A stretch of DNA of 64,000 bases from JACPDH01 sp041671505. Its GTDB lineage: Bacteria; Acidobacteriota; Thermoanaerobaculia; Gp7-AA8. Both the position numbers and the translations under genes were made by a program. This document shows, piece after piece, positions 43,278 to 52,738 of the stretch. Position 1 is the first letter of the stretch; every line of letters starts with the position of its first letter. The DNA lies in the NCBI GenBank assembly GCA_041671505.1, contig JBAZBK010000001.1, positions 248,001 to 312,000 on the forward strand, given 5' to 3'. The notes under the pieces were generated by a model. That model worked only from the letters and a program-made list of their open reading frames with translations, was not told the origin of the DNA and searched no databases.

Positions 43278-43577
43278 GGCAGGCGACGAGGCGAAGGGCG
43301 AGAGGCGAGGAGCAGGCCGGGCCAGGGCCGAAGGCCAGAGGCCAAAGGCGAGAGGCCAAAGCAGGCCCATGTGGAGTGTCCTGCGAAGCGGGACCTAGCT
43401 TTCGCGGCGGCGCGTCGTACCTGAGCGAGCGATACTGCAAGTCCGCCTCGCCGGATCTCGTCCCTCACCGTCCCTGTTCAAAGTATGTAAGGGTCGGGCG
43501 CTTCTCGTTCTAGAATTCCGGTTCCCCGTGCGCCGGAAGGCTAGGGGCGGGTGAACGGATCAAGGAGCGAGACGCGG
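43278..43577. repeat. Intergenic purine-rich low-complexity run
   Basis: 300 bp with no gene. From 43283 to about 43370 the strand is a string of GGCGA, GGCCAAAGGC and GAGGC units. The reverse complement of this kind of run (GGCCTTTGGCCTCTGGCC) occurs at about 60736-60800, 51030-51055 and 63713-63745. It may be a dispersed intergenic repeat. The rest carries the ribosome binding site (AAGGAG) of the acid phosphatase. Confidence 0.5.
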
Positions 43578-44447
43578 ATGAACGGAAAAGCACTCATCGG
43601 AATCCTCTGCCTGGCATCGCTGGGCTGCGCGCATTCGACAACGGCGCCGGTCGCGGCGCCCCCTGTCTCGGAGAGCGATGCCTACTACGGCCAGGAAATG
43701 CTCCAGGGCGTCGCCTGGATGCAGACGTCGGTCGAGTACCGCGCCCTCGCGATGCAGGCGTACACGAACGCGACGCGCGCGCTCGACGCCGCTCTCGCCG
43801 ACCCGACCTGGAACGCGCTCGAGGGGGAGGCGCCGCTTACGGCGGGCCTTCGCCCCGCAGTGATCCTCGACATCGACGAGACCTGCGTCGACAACTCCGG
43901 TTACGAAGCGACGCTCCTCCAGGCGAAGGAGCTTCACACGGAAGATCGCTTCGACGAGTTCGTCCGCGCAGGGGCCGTCGGCACGGTTCCCGGCGCGAAG
44001 GCATTCCTCGACTACGCCATCTCGCGCGGCGTCGACGTCTTCTACGTCACGAACCAGAACGTGCGGCTCGAGCCGGCGACGCGAGAGAACCTTCGCAAGC
44101 TCGGCCTTCCGCTCGATGCGACGCGCGACAACCTCCTGACCGTCGGCGAGCGCCCCGACTGGGTCTCGGACAAGACGAGCCGCCGCCTCTTCGTCGCGCA
44201 GGATCATCGCGTGATCCTGCTCCTCGGCGACGACTTCAACGACTTCGTCAACGCGAGCGGCAAGTCGCTCGAAGAGCGGCGCGCGCAATTCGACCGCTAC
44301 GCCGGCCGCTTCGGCGCGAAGTGGTTCATCATCCCGAACCCCGTCTACGGTTCGTGGGACCGGTCGCTCACGGCGGGAGCGGGCAAGCGCGCGAAAGAGA
44401 AGTTCGAGCTGAAGTTGAAGTCGTTGCGCGTGACAGCGGGCGACTGA
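43578..44447 (+). CDS. HAD-superfamily class C (subfamily IIIB) acid phosphatase lipoprotein
   Basis: 289 residues from ATG 43578. Lipobox in LIGILCLASLGCAHS. EMLQGVAWMQTSVEYRALAMQAYTNA is the helical lead of the e(P4) family. The HAD motif I is AVILDIDETCVDNSGYE, motif II is in DVFYVTNQN and the late acidic motif is LLLGDDFNDF. Such enzymes dephosphorylate nucleotides or other phosphomonoesters at the outer membrane for phosphate or cofactor uptake. Monocistronic. Confidence 0.9.
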   Translation: MNGKALIGILCLASLGCAHSTTAPVAAPPVSESDAYYGQEMLQGVAWMQTSVEYRALAMQAYTNATRALDAALADPTWNALEGEAPLTAGLRPAVILDIDETCVDNSGYEATLLQAKELHTEDRFDEFVRAGAVGTVPGAKAFLDYAISRGVDVFYVTNQNVRLEPATRENLRKLGLPLDATRDNLLTVGERPDWVSDKTSRRLFVAQDHRVILLLGDDFNDFVNASGKSLEERRAQFDRYAGRFGAKWFIIPNPVYGSWDRSLTAGAGKRAKEKFELKLKSLRVTAGD

Positions 44448-44810
44448 GCGGTCCGCGTCGGGCCGCCACCATTCGATTCGGTCAGCCTCCCCGAACAACG
44501 TCGAGAGCAGACCGCCGACGTTGCGAGTTGCGCGACGTGCGCGGTCCGGCATCAGCCCGCCCCGAGCCCTGCAGGGCTCGTCGCGCCCCAGGCTGCGCCC
44601 GTTCATTTCTTCCGTACGCCCAGCCAGCCACCTGCGCGAGATTGGAAGACGGACTCGGGCAATTTCGCTGAAGCACGTCGTCCCGACGGGCAAAATTACA
44701 TACGTAACCTGTTTATATTCAAATGTTTAATATTGCGCTTGACTCAGTCGGGCAGCAGGAGGAGGATATGCGGGATATCAAATCAAATATCTAATATTTA
44801 AGGAGGCAGG
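44448..44810. promoter_or_regulatory. AT-rich control region of the GntR gene with two palindromes
   Basis: 363 bp without a gene. From 44690 the base composition changes sharply to AT. ATATTCAAATGTTTAATAT (44715-44733) and GATATCAAATCAAATATC (44774-44791) are imperfect palindromes of the size bound by GntR/FadR dimers. TTGACT at 44738 is a possible -35. AAGGAGG at about 44800 is a strong ribosome binding site for the GTG at 44811. The second palindrome lies between promoter and start, fitting autorepression. Confidence 0.55.
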
Positions 44811-45497
44811 GTGACCCCCAGACCGAAGAACTCCTCCCACAAACAGCTCGCTCACCACATCACCGACCGCCTCCGTGCAGACATCCTCGAAGGGCGCCTG
44901 CACCCCGGTGAATGGCTGCGCCAGGAACGCCTTGCGCAGGAGCAGGGAGTCAGCCAGATGCCGGTCCGCGAGGCCCTCAAGCGCCTCGCCGCCGAGGGGC
45001 TCGTCGAGCACGTCCCCTACCGCGGCGTCCGCGTCGTCGAATTCACCCTCGCCGACGTCGAAGACCTCTACGCCTGCCGCACCTTCGTCGAAGGCATGAC
45101 GGCGCGCTACGCCGCCGCAGAGATCACCGACGACGAGATCCGCGAGCTCACCGACCTTCACCATCGCATGCTCCGCTGCGTCACGCCGCAGGAGCTTCCC
45201 GAATACCGCGAGCTCAACCGCCGCTTCCACTCGCTCATCTTCGCCGCGAGCCGTCGCTCGTACCTGATCCGCTCGCTCGGCCAGCTCTGGGCCGCGTTCC
45301 CGACGATGCTCTGGAGCAACATCCCTCACGCGGCGAAGGAATCCGCTCCCGGGCGCGACGAGGACGACGCCGCCGAGCACGAGGCGATCGTCCGCGCGAT
45401 CGCCGCGCACGATCCCGACGCCGCCGAGGCCGCGGTCCGCGCGCACATCGCCGCCGCCGGCAAGGCGCTCCTCTCCGTTCTGAAAGGCGGCTCATGA
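44811..45497 (+). CDS. GntR/FadR-family transcriptional regulator
   Basis: 228 residues from GTG 44811. Winged helix-turn-helix in the first 75 residues (LAHHITDRLRADILEGRLHPGEWLRQERLAQEQGVSQMPVREALKRLAAEGLV). The FCD ligand-binding domain has LYACRTFVEGMTARYAA, LNRRFHSLIFAAS and EHEAIVRAIAAHDPDAAEAAVRAHI with the metal-binding His/Asp pattern. Usual ligands are organic acids or amino acids. It stands just before a TonB receptor and upstream of the peptidase genes, so it may control peptide or amino acid use. Confidence 0.9.
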   Translation: MTPRPKNSSHKQLAHHITDRLRADILEGRLHPGEWLRQERLAQEQGVSQMPVREALKRLAAEGLVEHVPYRGVRVVEFTLADVEDLYACRTFVEGMTARYAAAEITDDEIRELTDLHHRMLRCVTPQELPEYRELNRRFHSLIFAASRRSYLIRSLGQLWAAFPTMLWSNIPHAAKESAPGRDEDDAAEHEAIVRAIAAHDPDAAEAAVRAHIAAAGKALLSVLKGGS

Positions 45498-45656
45498 CGA
45501 GCTCGCCGGCACGGCCTAACGCCACGACTCGATTTCACGGTCCCTCTCGGGACTGCAACGCAACTCGTCGTTTCGTCGAGATGAGCGACATTCCGGTCCG
45601 GGTAACTGGGCGCCCGAGTCCGGAGCACTCCAGCCCATACAGAGCACGGAGGAGCA

Positions 45657-48392
45657 ATGGGAGGCAAAGGTAAGTACACGGTCGTCATCATCACGCTGCT
45701 GCTCATACTCGCAGCGGGAACCGTCTCCGCGCAGAGCCAGGTTTCAGGCGGCCTGCAGGGAAAGATCAAGGACACGGACGGCGCGGCGCTCCCCGGAGTG
45801 ACGGTGACGACCAGCTCCAAGGCGCTCGTCGCGGGCAAGCTCGTCACGGTTACCGACGACCGCGGCAGCTACCGCTTCCCCTCGCTGCCCGTCGGCACCT
45901 ACGACGTGCAGGCCGAGCTGAGCGGCTTCCAGGTCGCGAAGCGCTCGGGAATCCGCGTGACGCTCTCGCAGTCGCTGTCGGTCGACCTGACGATGGCGCT
46001 CTCCACGATGGCGGAGTCGATCACGGTCACCGCTGAAGCTCCGGTTCTGAGCACGGTCAACAACACCGTCGCGACGAACTTCGGGACGGAGTTCCTCGAG
46101 ACCCAGCCCGTGCAGCGCAACTTCTACCAGATCATCAAGGCGGCTCCGGGCGTGAACGCCGACATCAGCTCGAGCGGCAGCGCGATGCTCGCCTATGGCG
46201 GCACCTCCGAGAGCCAGAACGCCTTCACGCTCGACGGCGTGAACGTGGCTGACGCCGGCGCCGGCCAGCACTGGCTCCTCCCCAGCATCCAGTGGATGCA
46301 GGAAGTCCAGGTCGGCGGCCTCGGCGCTCCCGCCGAGTACGGCGGCTACACCGGCGGCATCATCAACGGCGTGACCAAGTCGGGCGGCAACGAGACGCAC
46401 GGCGGGTTCGATATCTACTACGAGCCGTCGTCGTGGGTCAGCGACAACGACCCGAACAGCGACGACGAGGAGTTCGAGTTCGAAAGCTACTCGGCCAGCG
46501 TCGGCGGGCGCATCGTGCAGGACAAACTCTGGTACTTCATCTCCGGTGAATACCAGAACTCGATCACGACGCCGTTCGGCGCGGTCGACACCTCCGATCG
46601 CGAGCTTCCCCGCGTTCTCGGCAAGCTCACCTACCAGGCGAACGCGCAGAACCGCCTCTCGCTGATGGCGGAGTACGACACGGTGACGAACGAGCGCCGT
46701 GGCATCGACGTCTACACCCTCCCTGAAGCGACGTCGAAGCAGGACGGCCCTAACGCGTCCGTTTCGCTCGACTGGGAATGGCTGATCAACAGCCAGAACT
46801 TCACGAGCGTCCGCTTCACCACCTACAACGGCGACGACGACTACCTCCCCTACAACGGCCACGGAACGCCGGGCCGCATCGACGAAGACTCCGGGATCGC
46901 CTGGGTGAACCAGGACATCCAGGAGCTCAACTCGCGCAGCATCTCGACCTTCGACGCGTCGTGGAACCTCTACAAGGACGGCATCTTCGGCGGCGACGAC
47001 CAGCACAGCTTCAAGTTCGGCGGCCTCTACGAGGACGCCGAGTCGACGGACGAATGGCGCCGCAACGGCGGCTTCACCTTCTACGACGACTCGTCGGCCT
47101 GCGATTCGCTCGACGCCTACTTCGCAAACCCGAGCTGCGGCGCCTACTACGTCGAGAAGGGCTGGGGCGAGTACGACGCGCATCCGAAGTTCAGCGGCGT
47201 TGCCCTCTACGCGCAGGACTCTCTCCGCATCAACAACTGGACGATCAACGCCGGACTGCGTTACGGCGCCTACGAAGGCGGCTGGCAGTCGGGCTACGGC
47301 GACTCGAAGGTCTACGACACATCGTTCGTCGACCCGCGCATCGGCGTCGTCTGGGACCTCAAGGGTGACGCCCGCTCGGCCCTCAAAGCCCACTGGGGCC
47401 GCTACCACGACAAGATGTACACCTATCTGTTCGACCGCGAGGCCTCGGGCCAGGCGGTCATCCCCGACTTCGACTGCTACTGGAACGAGGACTCGCAGCA
47501 GTACGACGACTGCGACACGCCGACCTACACCGAAGCGCGCATGGGGAGCCAGGATCATCCGTACGTCGACGAGGCGCTCATCAGCTTCGAGCAGCAGTTA
47601 GGCGCCGACATGGTCATCGGCTTCGACCTCCTCGACCGCAGCTTCGGCAACATCGTCGTGATGGATCAGGCCAACGAAGACTACGAGCTGATCACCGCGC
47701 ACAACAATCCGCTCACGGGCGGCGACCTGCCGATCTGGAACCTCCTCTCGCCCCAGGACTACGTCCTGACCAGCGACACCAACGCCTATCGTGACTTCCA
47801 GTCGGTGACGGCGCGCTTCGAGAAGCGCTACTCCGGCAAGTGGTCCGCGAGGGCCTCGGTCGTCTGGACCGACATGGACGGCAACATCCTCAAGAACAAC
47901 GGCTACGCGCTCGAGTACCAGGATCGCAACGGCCAGACGAACGCCGACGGCCGCATGGACTACTCCTACAGCGAGTGGGAAGCCAAAGTCTCGGCATCGT
48001 ACGATCTCCCGTACCGGTTCCAGGTCAGCGCCTTCTACACCTATCTCTCCGGCTGGTACTGGACGCCGTACGTCCGCGTCAGGACGCTCGACTACAACGC
48101 CCGCACCGGCCGCTACATCAACCTGGTTCCGCGCGGAGAGGAGCAGCTGCCCGACCGCAACCTGATCGACGTCCGCCTCGCGTGGAGCACCAAGCTCACC
48201 GAAGCGCTCGACCTGAACGCCGCGGTCGAAGTATTCAACGCGACGAACTCCGACACGGTCACGTCGATCGACGACTACTACGGTGACTACCGCCTGTCGA
48301 CGGGCAAGTTCACCAAGCGGGCAAACTACGGAAACGCGACCGGCATCGAGAAGCCTCGGGAAATCCGGGCCTCGCTGCGCCTCACCTTCTAG
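45657..48392 (+). CDS. Oar-like TonB-dependent receptor
   Basis: 911 residues, GGAGGAGC upstream of the ATG. Signal peptide (YTVVIITLLLILAAGTVSAQ), CarboxypepD_reg domain (GLQGKIKDTDGAALPGVTVT), plug (TQPVQRNFYQIIKAAPGV, NAFTLDGVNVADAGAG, EYGGYTGGIINGVTKSGGN), long barrel and terminal Phe in IRASLRLTF. A terminator hairpin follows, and the cyanophycinase and CapA genes come next. It may import the oligopeptide or polymer fragments handled by the nearby peptidases. Confidence 0.9.
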   Translation: MGGKGKYTVVIITLLLILAAGTVSAQSQVSGGLQGKIKDTDGAALPGVTVTTSSKALVAGKLVTVTDDRGSYRFPSLPVGTYDVQAELSGFQVAKRSGIRVTLSQSLSVDLTMALSTMAESITVTAEAPVLSTVNNTVATNFGTEFLETQPVQRNFYQIIKAAPGVNADISSSGSAMLAYGGTSESQNAFTLDGVNVADAGAGQHWLLPSIQWMQEVQVGGLGAPAEYGGYTGGIINGVTKSGGNETHGGFDIYYEPSSWVSDNDPNSDDEEFEFESYSASVGGRIVQDKLWYFISGEYQNSITTPFGAVDTSDRELPRVLGKLTYQANAQNRLSLMAEYDTVTNERRGIDVYTLPEATSKQDGPNASVSLDWEWLINSQNFTSVRFTTYNGDDDYLPYNGHGTPGRIDEDSGIAWVNQDIQELNSRSISTFDASWNLYKDGIFGGDDQHSFKFGGLYEDAESTDEWRRNGGFTFYDDSSACDSLDAYFANPSCGAYYVEKGWGEYDAHPKFSGVALYAQDSLRINNWTINAGLRYGAYEGGWQSGYGDSKVYDTSFVDPRIGVVWDLKGDARSALKAHWGRYHDKMYTYLFDREASGQAVIPDFDCYWNEDSQQYDDCDTPTYTEARMGSQDHPYVDEALISFEQQLGADMVIGFDLLDRSFGNIVVMDQANEDYELITAHNNPLTGGDLPIWNLLSPQDYVLTSDTNAYRDFQSVTARFEKRYSGKWSARASVVWTDMDGNILKNNGYALEYQDRNGQTNADGRMDYSYSEWEAKVSASYDLPYRFQVSAFYTYLSGWYWTPYVRVRTLDYNARTGRYINLVPRGEEQLPDRNLIDVRLAWSTKLTEALDLNAAVEVFNATNSDTVTSIDDYYGDYRLSTGKFTKRANYGNATGIEKPREIRASLRLTF

Positions 48393-48414
48393 TCAGAAAG
48401 CAGTCGGCACTGGC

Positions 48415-48445
48415 AGCGGGGCGGCGGGTTCGCCGCCCCGCTTTT
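48415..48445 (+). terminator. Rho-independent terminator after the TonB receptor gene
   Basis: AGCGGGGCGGCG-GGTT-CGCCGCCCCGCT followed by TTT is a perfect 12-bp stem 22 bp beyond the receptor stop. Confidence 0.8.
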
Positions 48446-48474
48446 CGTTGGCCGCATCGATACCGGGACATCGC

Positions 48475-49344
48475 ATGAAACTTCGCGCTCTCATCCTCCT
48501 CCTCGTGCTCGCGACGGCGGCGACGGCCGCGCAGGCCGCAGGCAACGGCCACCTCGTCCTCGTCGGCGGCGGCGACAAGCCGCTCGCCGCGATGCAGAAG
48601 TTTATCGAGCTCGCCGGCGGCCCCGGCGCGCCGATCATCGTCATCCCGACCGCATCGACCGAGCCCGACACGGGGCAGTACTACCGCGACTACTTCGGCA
48701 AGGAGCTCGGCTGCACGAATGTCGAGGTGCTCGAGATATGGAAGAAGGCCGACGCCGGGCGGTCCGACTACGTCGACCTCGCAAAGCGCGCCCGCGGGAT
48801 CTTCTTCGGCGGAGGCGATCAAATCAGAATCCTGAACGCGCTCGAGGGAACCCCGGTCCTCGACGCGATCCGCGCCTCGCACGAGCAGGGCGCGGTCGTC
48901 GGCGGCACCTCCGCGGGGACCGCGTGCCAGAGCAGGATCATGCTCACCGGCGAAGGGGACTTCAACCTCATCCAGTCGCGCGCCGTCGAGACCTGGAACG
49001 GCCTCGGGTTTCTCGACGACGGCATCGTCGTCGACCAGCACTTCGTCGCGCGCCGCCGCTCCAACCGGCTGATCTCCGTCGTCCTCGAGCATCCCGATAG
49101 GTTAGGCGTCGGAATCGATGAGGACACTGCCGTCTGGTTCCGCCCCGACGGCCGGTTCACGGTGATCGGAGCGAACTCCGTGATGATCTTCGACGCGCGC
49201 CACGCGGCGCTCCGCCGCCGCGCGCTCGACACCGGCCGCGAGCTCCTCGGCGCGAGCGGCATGCGCGTCGACATCCTGCTCGACGGCGACTCTTACGACT
49301 TCAAGACGGGCAGAGTGACGCAGGTGAAGGGGACTTCACGATGA
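48475..49344 (+). CDS. Secreted cyanophycinase (peptidase S51)
   Basis: 289 residues from ATG 48475. Signal peptide (RALILLLVLATAATAAQA). HLVLVGGGDKPLAAMQKFIELAGG opens the domain, GIFFGGGDQIRILNAL follows, and the nucleophile Ser lies in VVGGTSAGTACQSRIM near residue 145. VDQHFVARRRSNRL and GIDEDTAVWF complete the family pattern. S51 cyanophycinases cut cyanophycin (poly-Asp with Arg side chains) to beta-Asp-Arg; related members split other isopeptides. Export suggests use of external polymer. The stop overlaps the CapA start. Confidence 0.9.
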   Translation: MKLRALILLLVLATAATAAQAAGNGHLVLVGGGDKPLAAMQKFIELAGGPGAPIIVIPTASTEPDTGQYYRDYFGKELGCTNVEVLEIWKKADAGRSDYVDLAKRARGIFFGGGDQIRILNALEGTPVLDAIRASHEQGAVVGGTSAGTACQSRIMLTGEGDFNLIQSRAVETWNGLGFLDDGIVVDQHFVARRRSNRLISVVLEHPDRLGVGIDEDTAVWFRPDGRFTVIGANSVMIFDARHAALRRRALDTGRELLGASGMRVDILLDGDSYDFKTGRVTQVKGTSR

Positions 49345-50684
49345 AGCAGCCGATGCCGTCGCGCCTCACGCTTCTGTCATCTCTTCTCGCGTGCGTCACG
49401 CTCGCGTCGGTCGCAGCAGCGCAGAGCCCGGCGCCGCCGCCACTCACATGGGACCAGAGCAAGTCGGTCGTGAACAGGCGCATCCATCCGCCGGATCCCG
49501 CGGAGAAGATCGACTGGAACGGGCGCATCACGACGCTGCTCCGCGAGGAGCCGGGCGACGTCGTCATCACCGCGGTCGGCGACATGATCTTCAACGAGCA
49601 GATCAGCAACCTGAAGGCGCCCGAGCGTCAGGGGCTCTTCAGGATCATGCAGGAAGCCGACCTCGCCTACGGGAACCTCGAGTTCTCGATGAACGACCAT
49701 CCCGAGCTGCAAAAGCCGTTCTACAACTTCCGGACGCCGCCGGAGTTCGCGTTCGAAGTCGCGGCGATCGGGATCAATCTCGTCAGCATGGCGAACAACC
49801 ACGCCCTCGACTTCGGCGGGCCGGGGCTGCTCGACACCCTCAAGGCGCTCGACCACGCGAGCATCGACCACGCGGGCGCGGGCTCCACGCTCGCGGGCGC
49901 GCACACGCCCGCCTCGACGAAAGTTCAAAGCCAGAAGACGAAGTTCGCGATGCTGTCGTACGTTCGCTATTGGACCGATCGCTATCGTTGCAGCGATCCG
50001 TCGGGGCCGTGCATCGCGACGATCAATCCTGCCGAAATCCTCGTAGCGAAAGCGGACGGGACGGTCGAGAGCGTCGAGGGGCCGCTCCTCTCCGACATCG
50101 AGACGATGGAGGACGACGTCGTCCTCGCGAAGCGGCACAACGACATCGCGGTGGTGTCGCTCCACAACCACGATCTTAGCCACCATCGTGCGTTCGGGAT
50201 CCAGGACACGACGCCGAAGAACGACGAGATCATGTACCGCCGCGCGATCGACGCCGGCGCCGACATGGTGCTCGGCTCCGGCCCGCACGTGCTGCGCGGG
50301 ATCGAGATCTACAAGGGCAAGCCGATCTTCTACAGCCTCTCGAACTTTATCTACCAGTACCGCACGCCCGACACGATTCCCGTCGACCTCATTCACCAGC
50401 GCGACGGCGAGATCGAGCGGCCGACGAACGTCTCGGTCTGGGACCGGCGCGACCCCGCGCGCATCTTCGAAGGAGTGATGGTCCGGATGACCGTCAACGA
50501 TACGAAGCTGAGGCGTATCGAGCTCATCCCCTTCACGATCGACGACGAGGGCCCGCTCTATGGCGTCCCGCGCCTCGCATCGACGAAGCGCGCGAAGGAG
50601 ATCATCGCGCTGATGCAGAAGCTGAGCGCGCCCTACGGCACGACGATCGTCGACAAGGGTTGGTACGCGGAAGTGAAGTTGTAG
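49341..50684 (+). CDS. CapA-family (metallophosphatase-fold) secreted protein
   Basis: 447 residues, start overlapping the cyanophycinase stop. Signal peptide (RLTLLSSLLACVTLASVAAAQ). Calcineurin-like CapA motifs: VITAVGDMIFNEQISNLKAPE, ADLAYGNLEFSMND, MANNHALDFGGPGLLDTL near residue 150, VVSLHNHD and VLGSGPHVLRGIEIYKGKPIFYSLSNFIY. CapA proteins are tied to poly-gamma-glutamate synthesis or release. Coupling to cyanophycinase suggests a joint role on amide-linked amino acid polymers. Confidence 0.85.
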   Translation: MKQPMPSRLTLLSSLLACVTLASVAAAQSPAPPPLTWDQSKSVVNRRIHPPDPAEKIDWNGRITTLLREEPGDVVITAVGDMIFNEQISNLKAPERQGLFRIMQEADLAYGNLEFSMNDHPELQKPFYNFRTPPEFAFEVAAIGINLVSMANNHALDFGGPGLLDTLKALDHASIDHAGAGSTLAGAHTPASTKVQSQKTKFAMLSYVRYWTDRYRCSDPSGPCIATINPAEILVAKADGTVESVEGPLLSDIETMEDDVVLAKRHNDIAVVSLHNHDLSHHRAFGIQDTTPKNDEIMYRRAIDAGADMVLGSGPHVLRGIEIYKGKPIFYSLSNFIYQYRTPDTIPVDLIHQRDGEIERPTNVSVWDRRDPARIFEGVMVRMTVNDTKLRRIELIPFTIDDEGPLYGVPRLASTKRAKEIIALMQKLSAPYGTTIVDKGWYAEVKL

Positions 50685-51067
50685 GGAAACTGCGGATTCC
50701 GGATTGCGGAATGCGGAGTGGCCCCGCCACTCGCGGGTCGATTCAGCGCCCTCGTCGCGTAGCGACGACGGACCTTAGCCCCCGGTGACCTCGCCTCGCT
50801 CCGCGGGGCGAGGTCACCGGGGGTACCAGGCGGAAAACAAAAACCGCCGCATGGCGGCGGCAGATCCGGCGCCGCTATACGGCGCGATCAATTCAGCTCA
50901 ATCCTGTCCCCCGGTCTGCGACCGGGGGCAAAGATCGGCCGTCGCTACGCGACGCCACGTCATGGTGTCCTGCCTGCGGCTCGTCCGCCCGCGGGACGCC
51001 GGCGCTACGAATGCCTCTCGCCTAACTCCGCCTGCTATGACCTTTGACCTCTGACCTTAAACCCGCC
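50685..51067. repeat. Intergenic hairpin cluster
   Basis: 383 bp without a gene between convergent units. Perfect or near-perfect hairpins are at 50779-50823 (CCCCCGGTGACCTCGCC and its mirror) and 50908-50928 (CCCCCGGTCTGCGACCGGGGG), with smaller ones (CGTCGCGTAGCGACG, CCGCCGCATGGCGGCGG) beside them. They resemble the nested elements at 36614-36844. A run GCCTAACTCCGCCTGCTATGAC near 51020 is nearly repeated at 63696. Confidence 0.6.
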
Positions 51068-52702
51068 TTACGGATTCGCCATCTTCCACGCCGCCGCGAA
51101 CGCGAAGCGTGCGACGCGTTGCACCTGCTCCGGATCGAGCGCCTCGGCTGTGTCGCCAGGCTCGTGGTACGCCGCGAAGAAATTTCCGAAGAAACGGAGG
51201 AACGGCACGCCCGCGCGCGCGAAGTCGCGGTAGTCGCTTCCGCCGTGCTTTCCGTCGGTCCAGTCGAGGTGGAGCGGAAAGCCGTTCGCGCGGGCCGACT
51301 GCCTGACAGCGGTCTCGAGAGCCGGAAGGTCGCGAGGAATCCCAACCTCCATGAATTCCTCCGCCTTCACTCCGGCGAGATAGTTCTCCGCATCGGGAAG
51401 CGCGACGTCGGTCACCAGCTTGCGGATCTCCTCCCGCAGCCACGGGTGGCCGATCATGTCGAGGTTGAGATACGCCGCGGTCTTCGCAAGGGGCCAGCGC
51501 GGATTGTTCACGTAGTAGCCCGAGCCGAACTTCCCCTCCTCTTCACCGGTCCAGAAGCAGAAGATCACGGTCCGCTTCGGCTTCACCGGCGACGCGGCGA
51601 ACGCCTTCGCGATCTCGATGAGTCCGGCGACGCCCGACGCGTCGTCGTCGGCGCCAAAGTAGATGACGTCACCCGACCTGCCGAGGTGATCGAGATGCGC
51701 GCCGATCACGAGCGCTTCGTCGCGGAGCTTCGGGTCGGAGCCCGGAATGATGCCGATGACGTTGCGACTGACGATCGCTTCTTCCTTCACCGCAATCTGA
51801 AGAACCGCCGACGCGCCCGTGGCGCCCGTTCGCGGTTTCACTCCCGACATTGCCGCGTCGAAAGCCTCGCCGAGAATCGCGCGGCCGACGGTGCGTGAAA
51901 CCTGGATCAGCGGTGGCGCGCCTGACGTCTCGTCGTACGCCCGGAATCCTCGCTCAACCTTGCGAGCCCTGGCGGCAACGCTCGTCTCGAGTTCCTCACC
52001 CTCGATCGCCAGTACTGCTGCCGCACCGAGCTGTTTCGCCGTCTCGAGCTTTGCGACGAAGCGATCGTCCATGTCTTCAGCGGCATACCGCGTGGCGAGC
52101 TCCGGCTTGGTCCACTCGTCGCCGGGAGGAACACCCGCAACGATCAGCACGATCTTGCCTCGGACGTCGAGCCCCGCGAAATCATCGCGTCCGAGCTTCG
52201 GCTCGCGTATTCCATGGCCGGCGAAGACGATCGCCGCTTCGATCGCCTGCGGCGCCGCGGCCGACACGACGCAATCGACGCCGGAAGCGAACTTGCGGCG
52301 TGCACGCTGCCCACCGTCGCGCTTCTCGATCTCGAGCTCGCCACTGATGCCGGTGAGGCGCCTCACCGGCACTGCCTGGAAGTAGCTCCCCTCTTCGCCC
52401 GCCGTGCCGAACGGCGCGATGCCGGCGAGCTTGAGCTGCGCGGCCGCGTACTCCGCCGCGGCCTCGAATCCGCGCTCTCCCAGACCACGCCCCTCGAGCG
52501 CCGGCGATGCGAGGAACGCGACGTGCGCGCCGAGCGACGACGCCGCGATCGATGCCATGCCCTTCATCGCCGCGTCGTCGAGAGGCTCGACCGCTCCCGC
52601 GGGAACGAAATCGGCGGCCGGAGACGACGCGGGCGCGGCGAAGGCGGCGGTCGACAAGAGTGAGACGGCGAACAGCACTGCAGGAATGCGCGACTTCGAC
52701 AT
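51068..52702 (-). CDS. Secreted M28-family aminopeptidase with PA domain
   Basis: 544 residues. Signal peptide (PAVLFAVSLLSTAAFAAP). A PA insert spans about residues 130-270 (IVFAGHGIREPKLGRDDFAGLDVRGKIVLIVAG). Zinc ligands of M28 are all visible: LVIGAHLDHLG (His), YFGADDDASGVAGLIEIA (Asp), FCFWTGEEEGKFGSG (Glu-Glu), LNLDMIG and the last His in YHEPGDTAEAL. It removes N-terminal residues from peptides in the periplasm or outside. Last gene of the M14 - epimerase - M28 operon. Confidence 0.9.
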   Translation of the reverse strand: MSKSRIPAVLFAVSLLSTAAFAAPASSPAADFVPAGAVEPLDDAAMKGMASIAASSLGAHVAFLASPALEGRGLGERGFEAAAEYAAAQLKLAGIAPFGTAGEEGSYFQAVPVRRLTGISGELEIEKRDGGQRARRKFASGVDCVVSAAAPQAIEAAIVFAGHGIREPKLGRDDFAGLDVRGKIVLIVAGVPPGDEWTKPELATRYAAEDMDDRFVAKLETAKQLGAAAVLAIEGEELETSVAARARKVERGFRAYDETSGAPPLIQVSRTVGRAILGEAFDAAMSGVKPRTGATGASAVLQIAVKEEAIVSRNVIGIIPGSDPKLRDEALVIGAHLDHLGRSGDVIYFGADDDASGVAGLIEIAKAFAASPVKPKRTVIFCFWTGEEEGKFGSGYYVNNPRWPLAKTAAYLNLDMIGHPWLREEIRKLVTDVALPDAENYLAGVKAEEFMEVGIPRDLPALETAVRQSARANGFPLHLDWTDGKHGGSDYRDFARAGVPFLRFFGNFFAAYHEPGDTAEALDPEQVQRVARFAFAAAWKMANP

Positions 52703-52738
52703 GGAACCCCTCGCTCCGCCCTTGCCGTCCCGCTGCGC

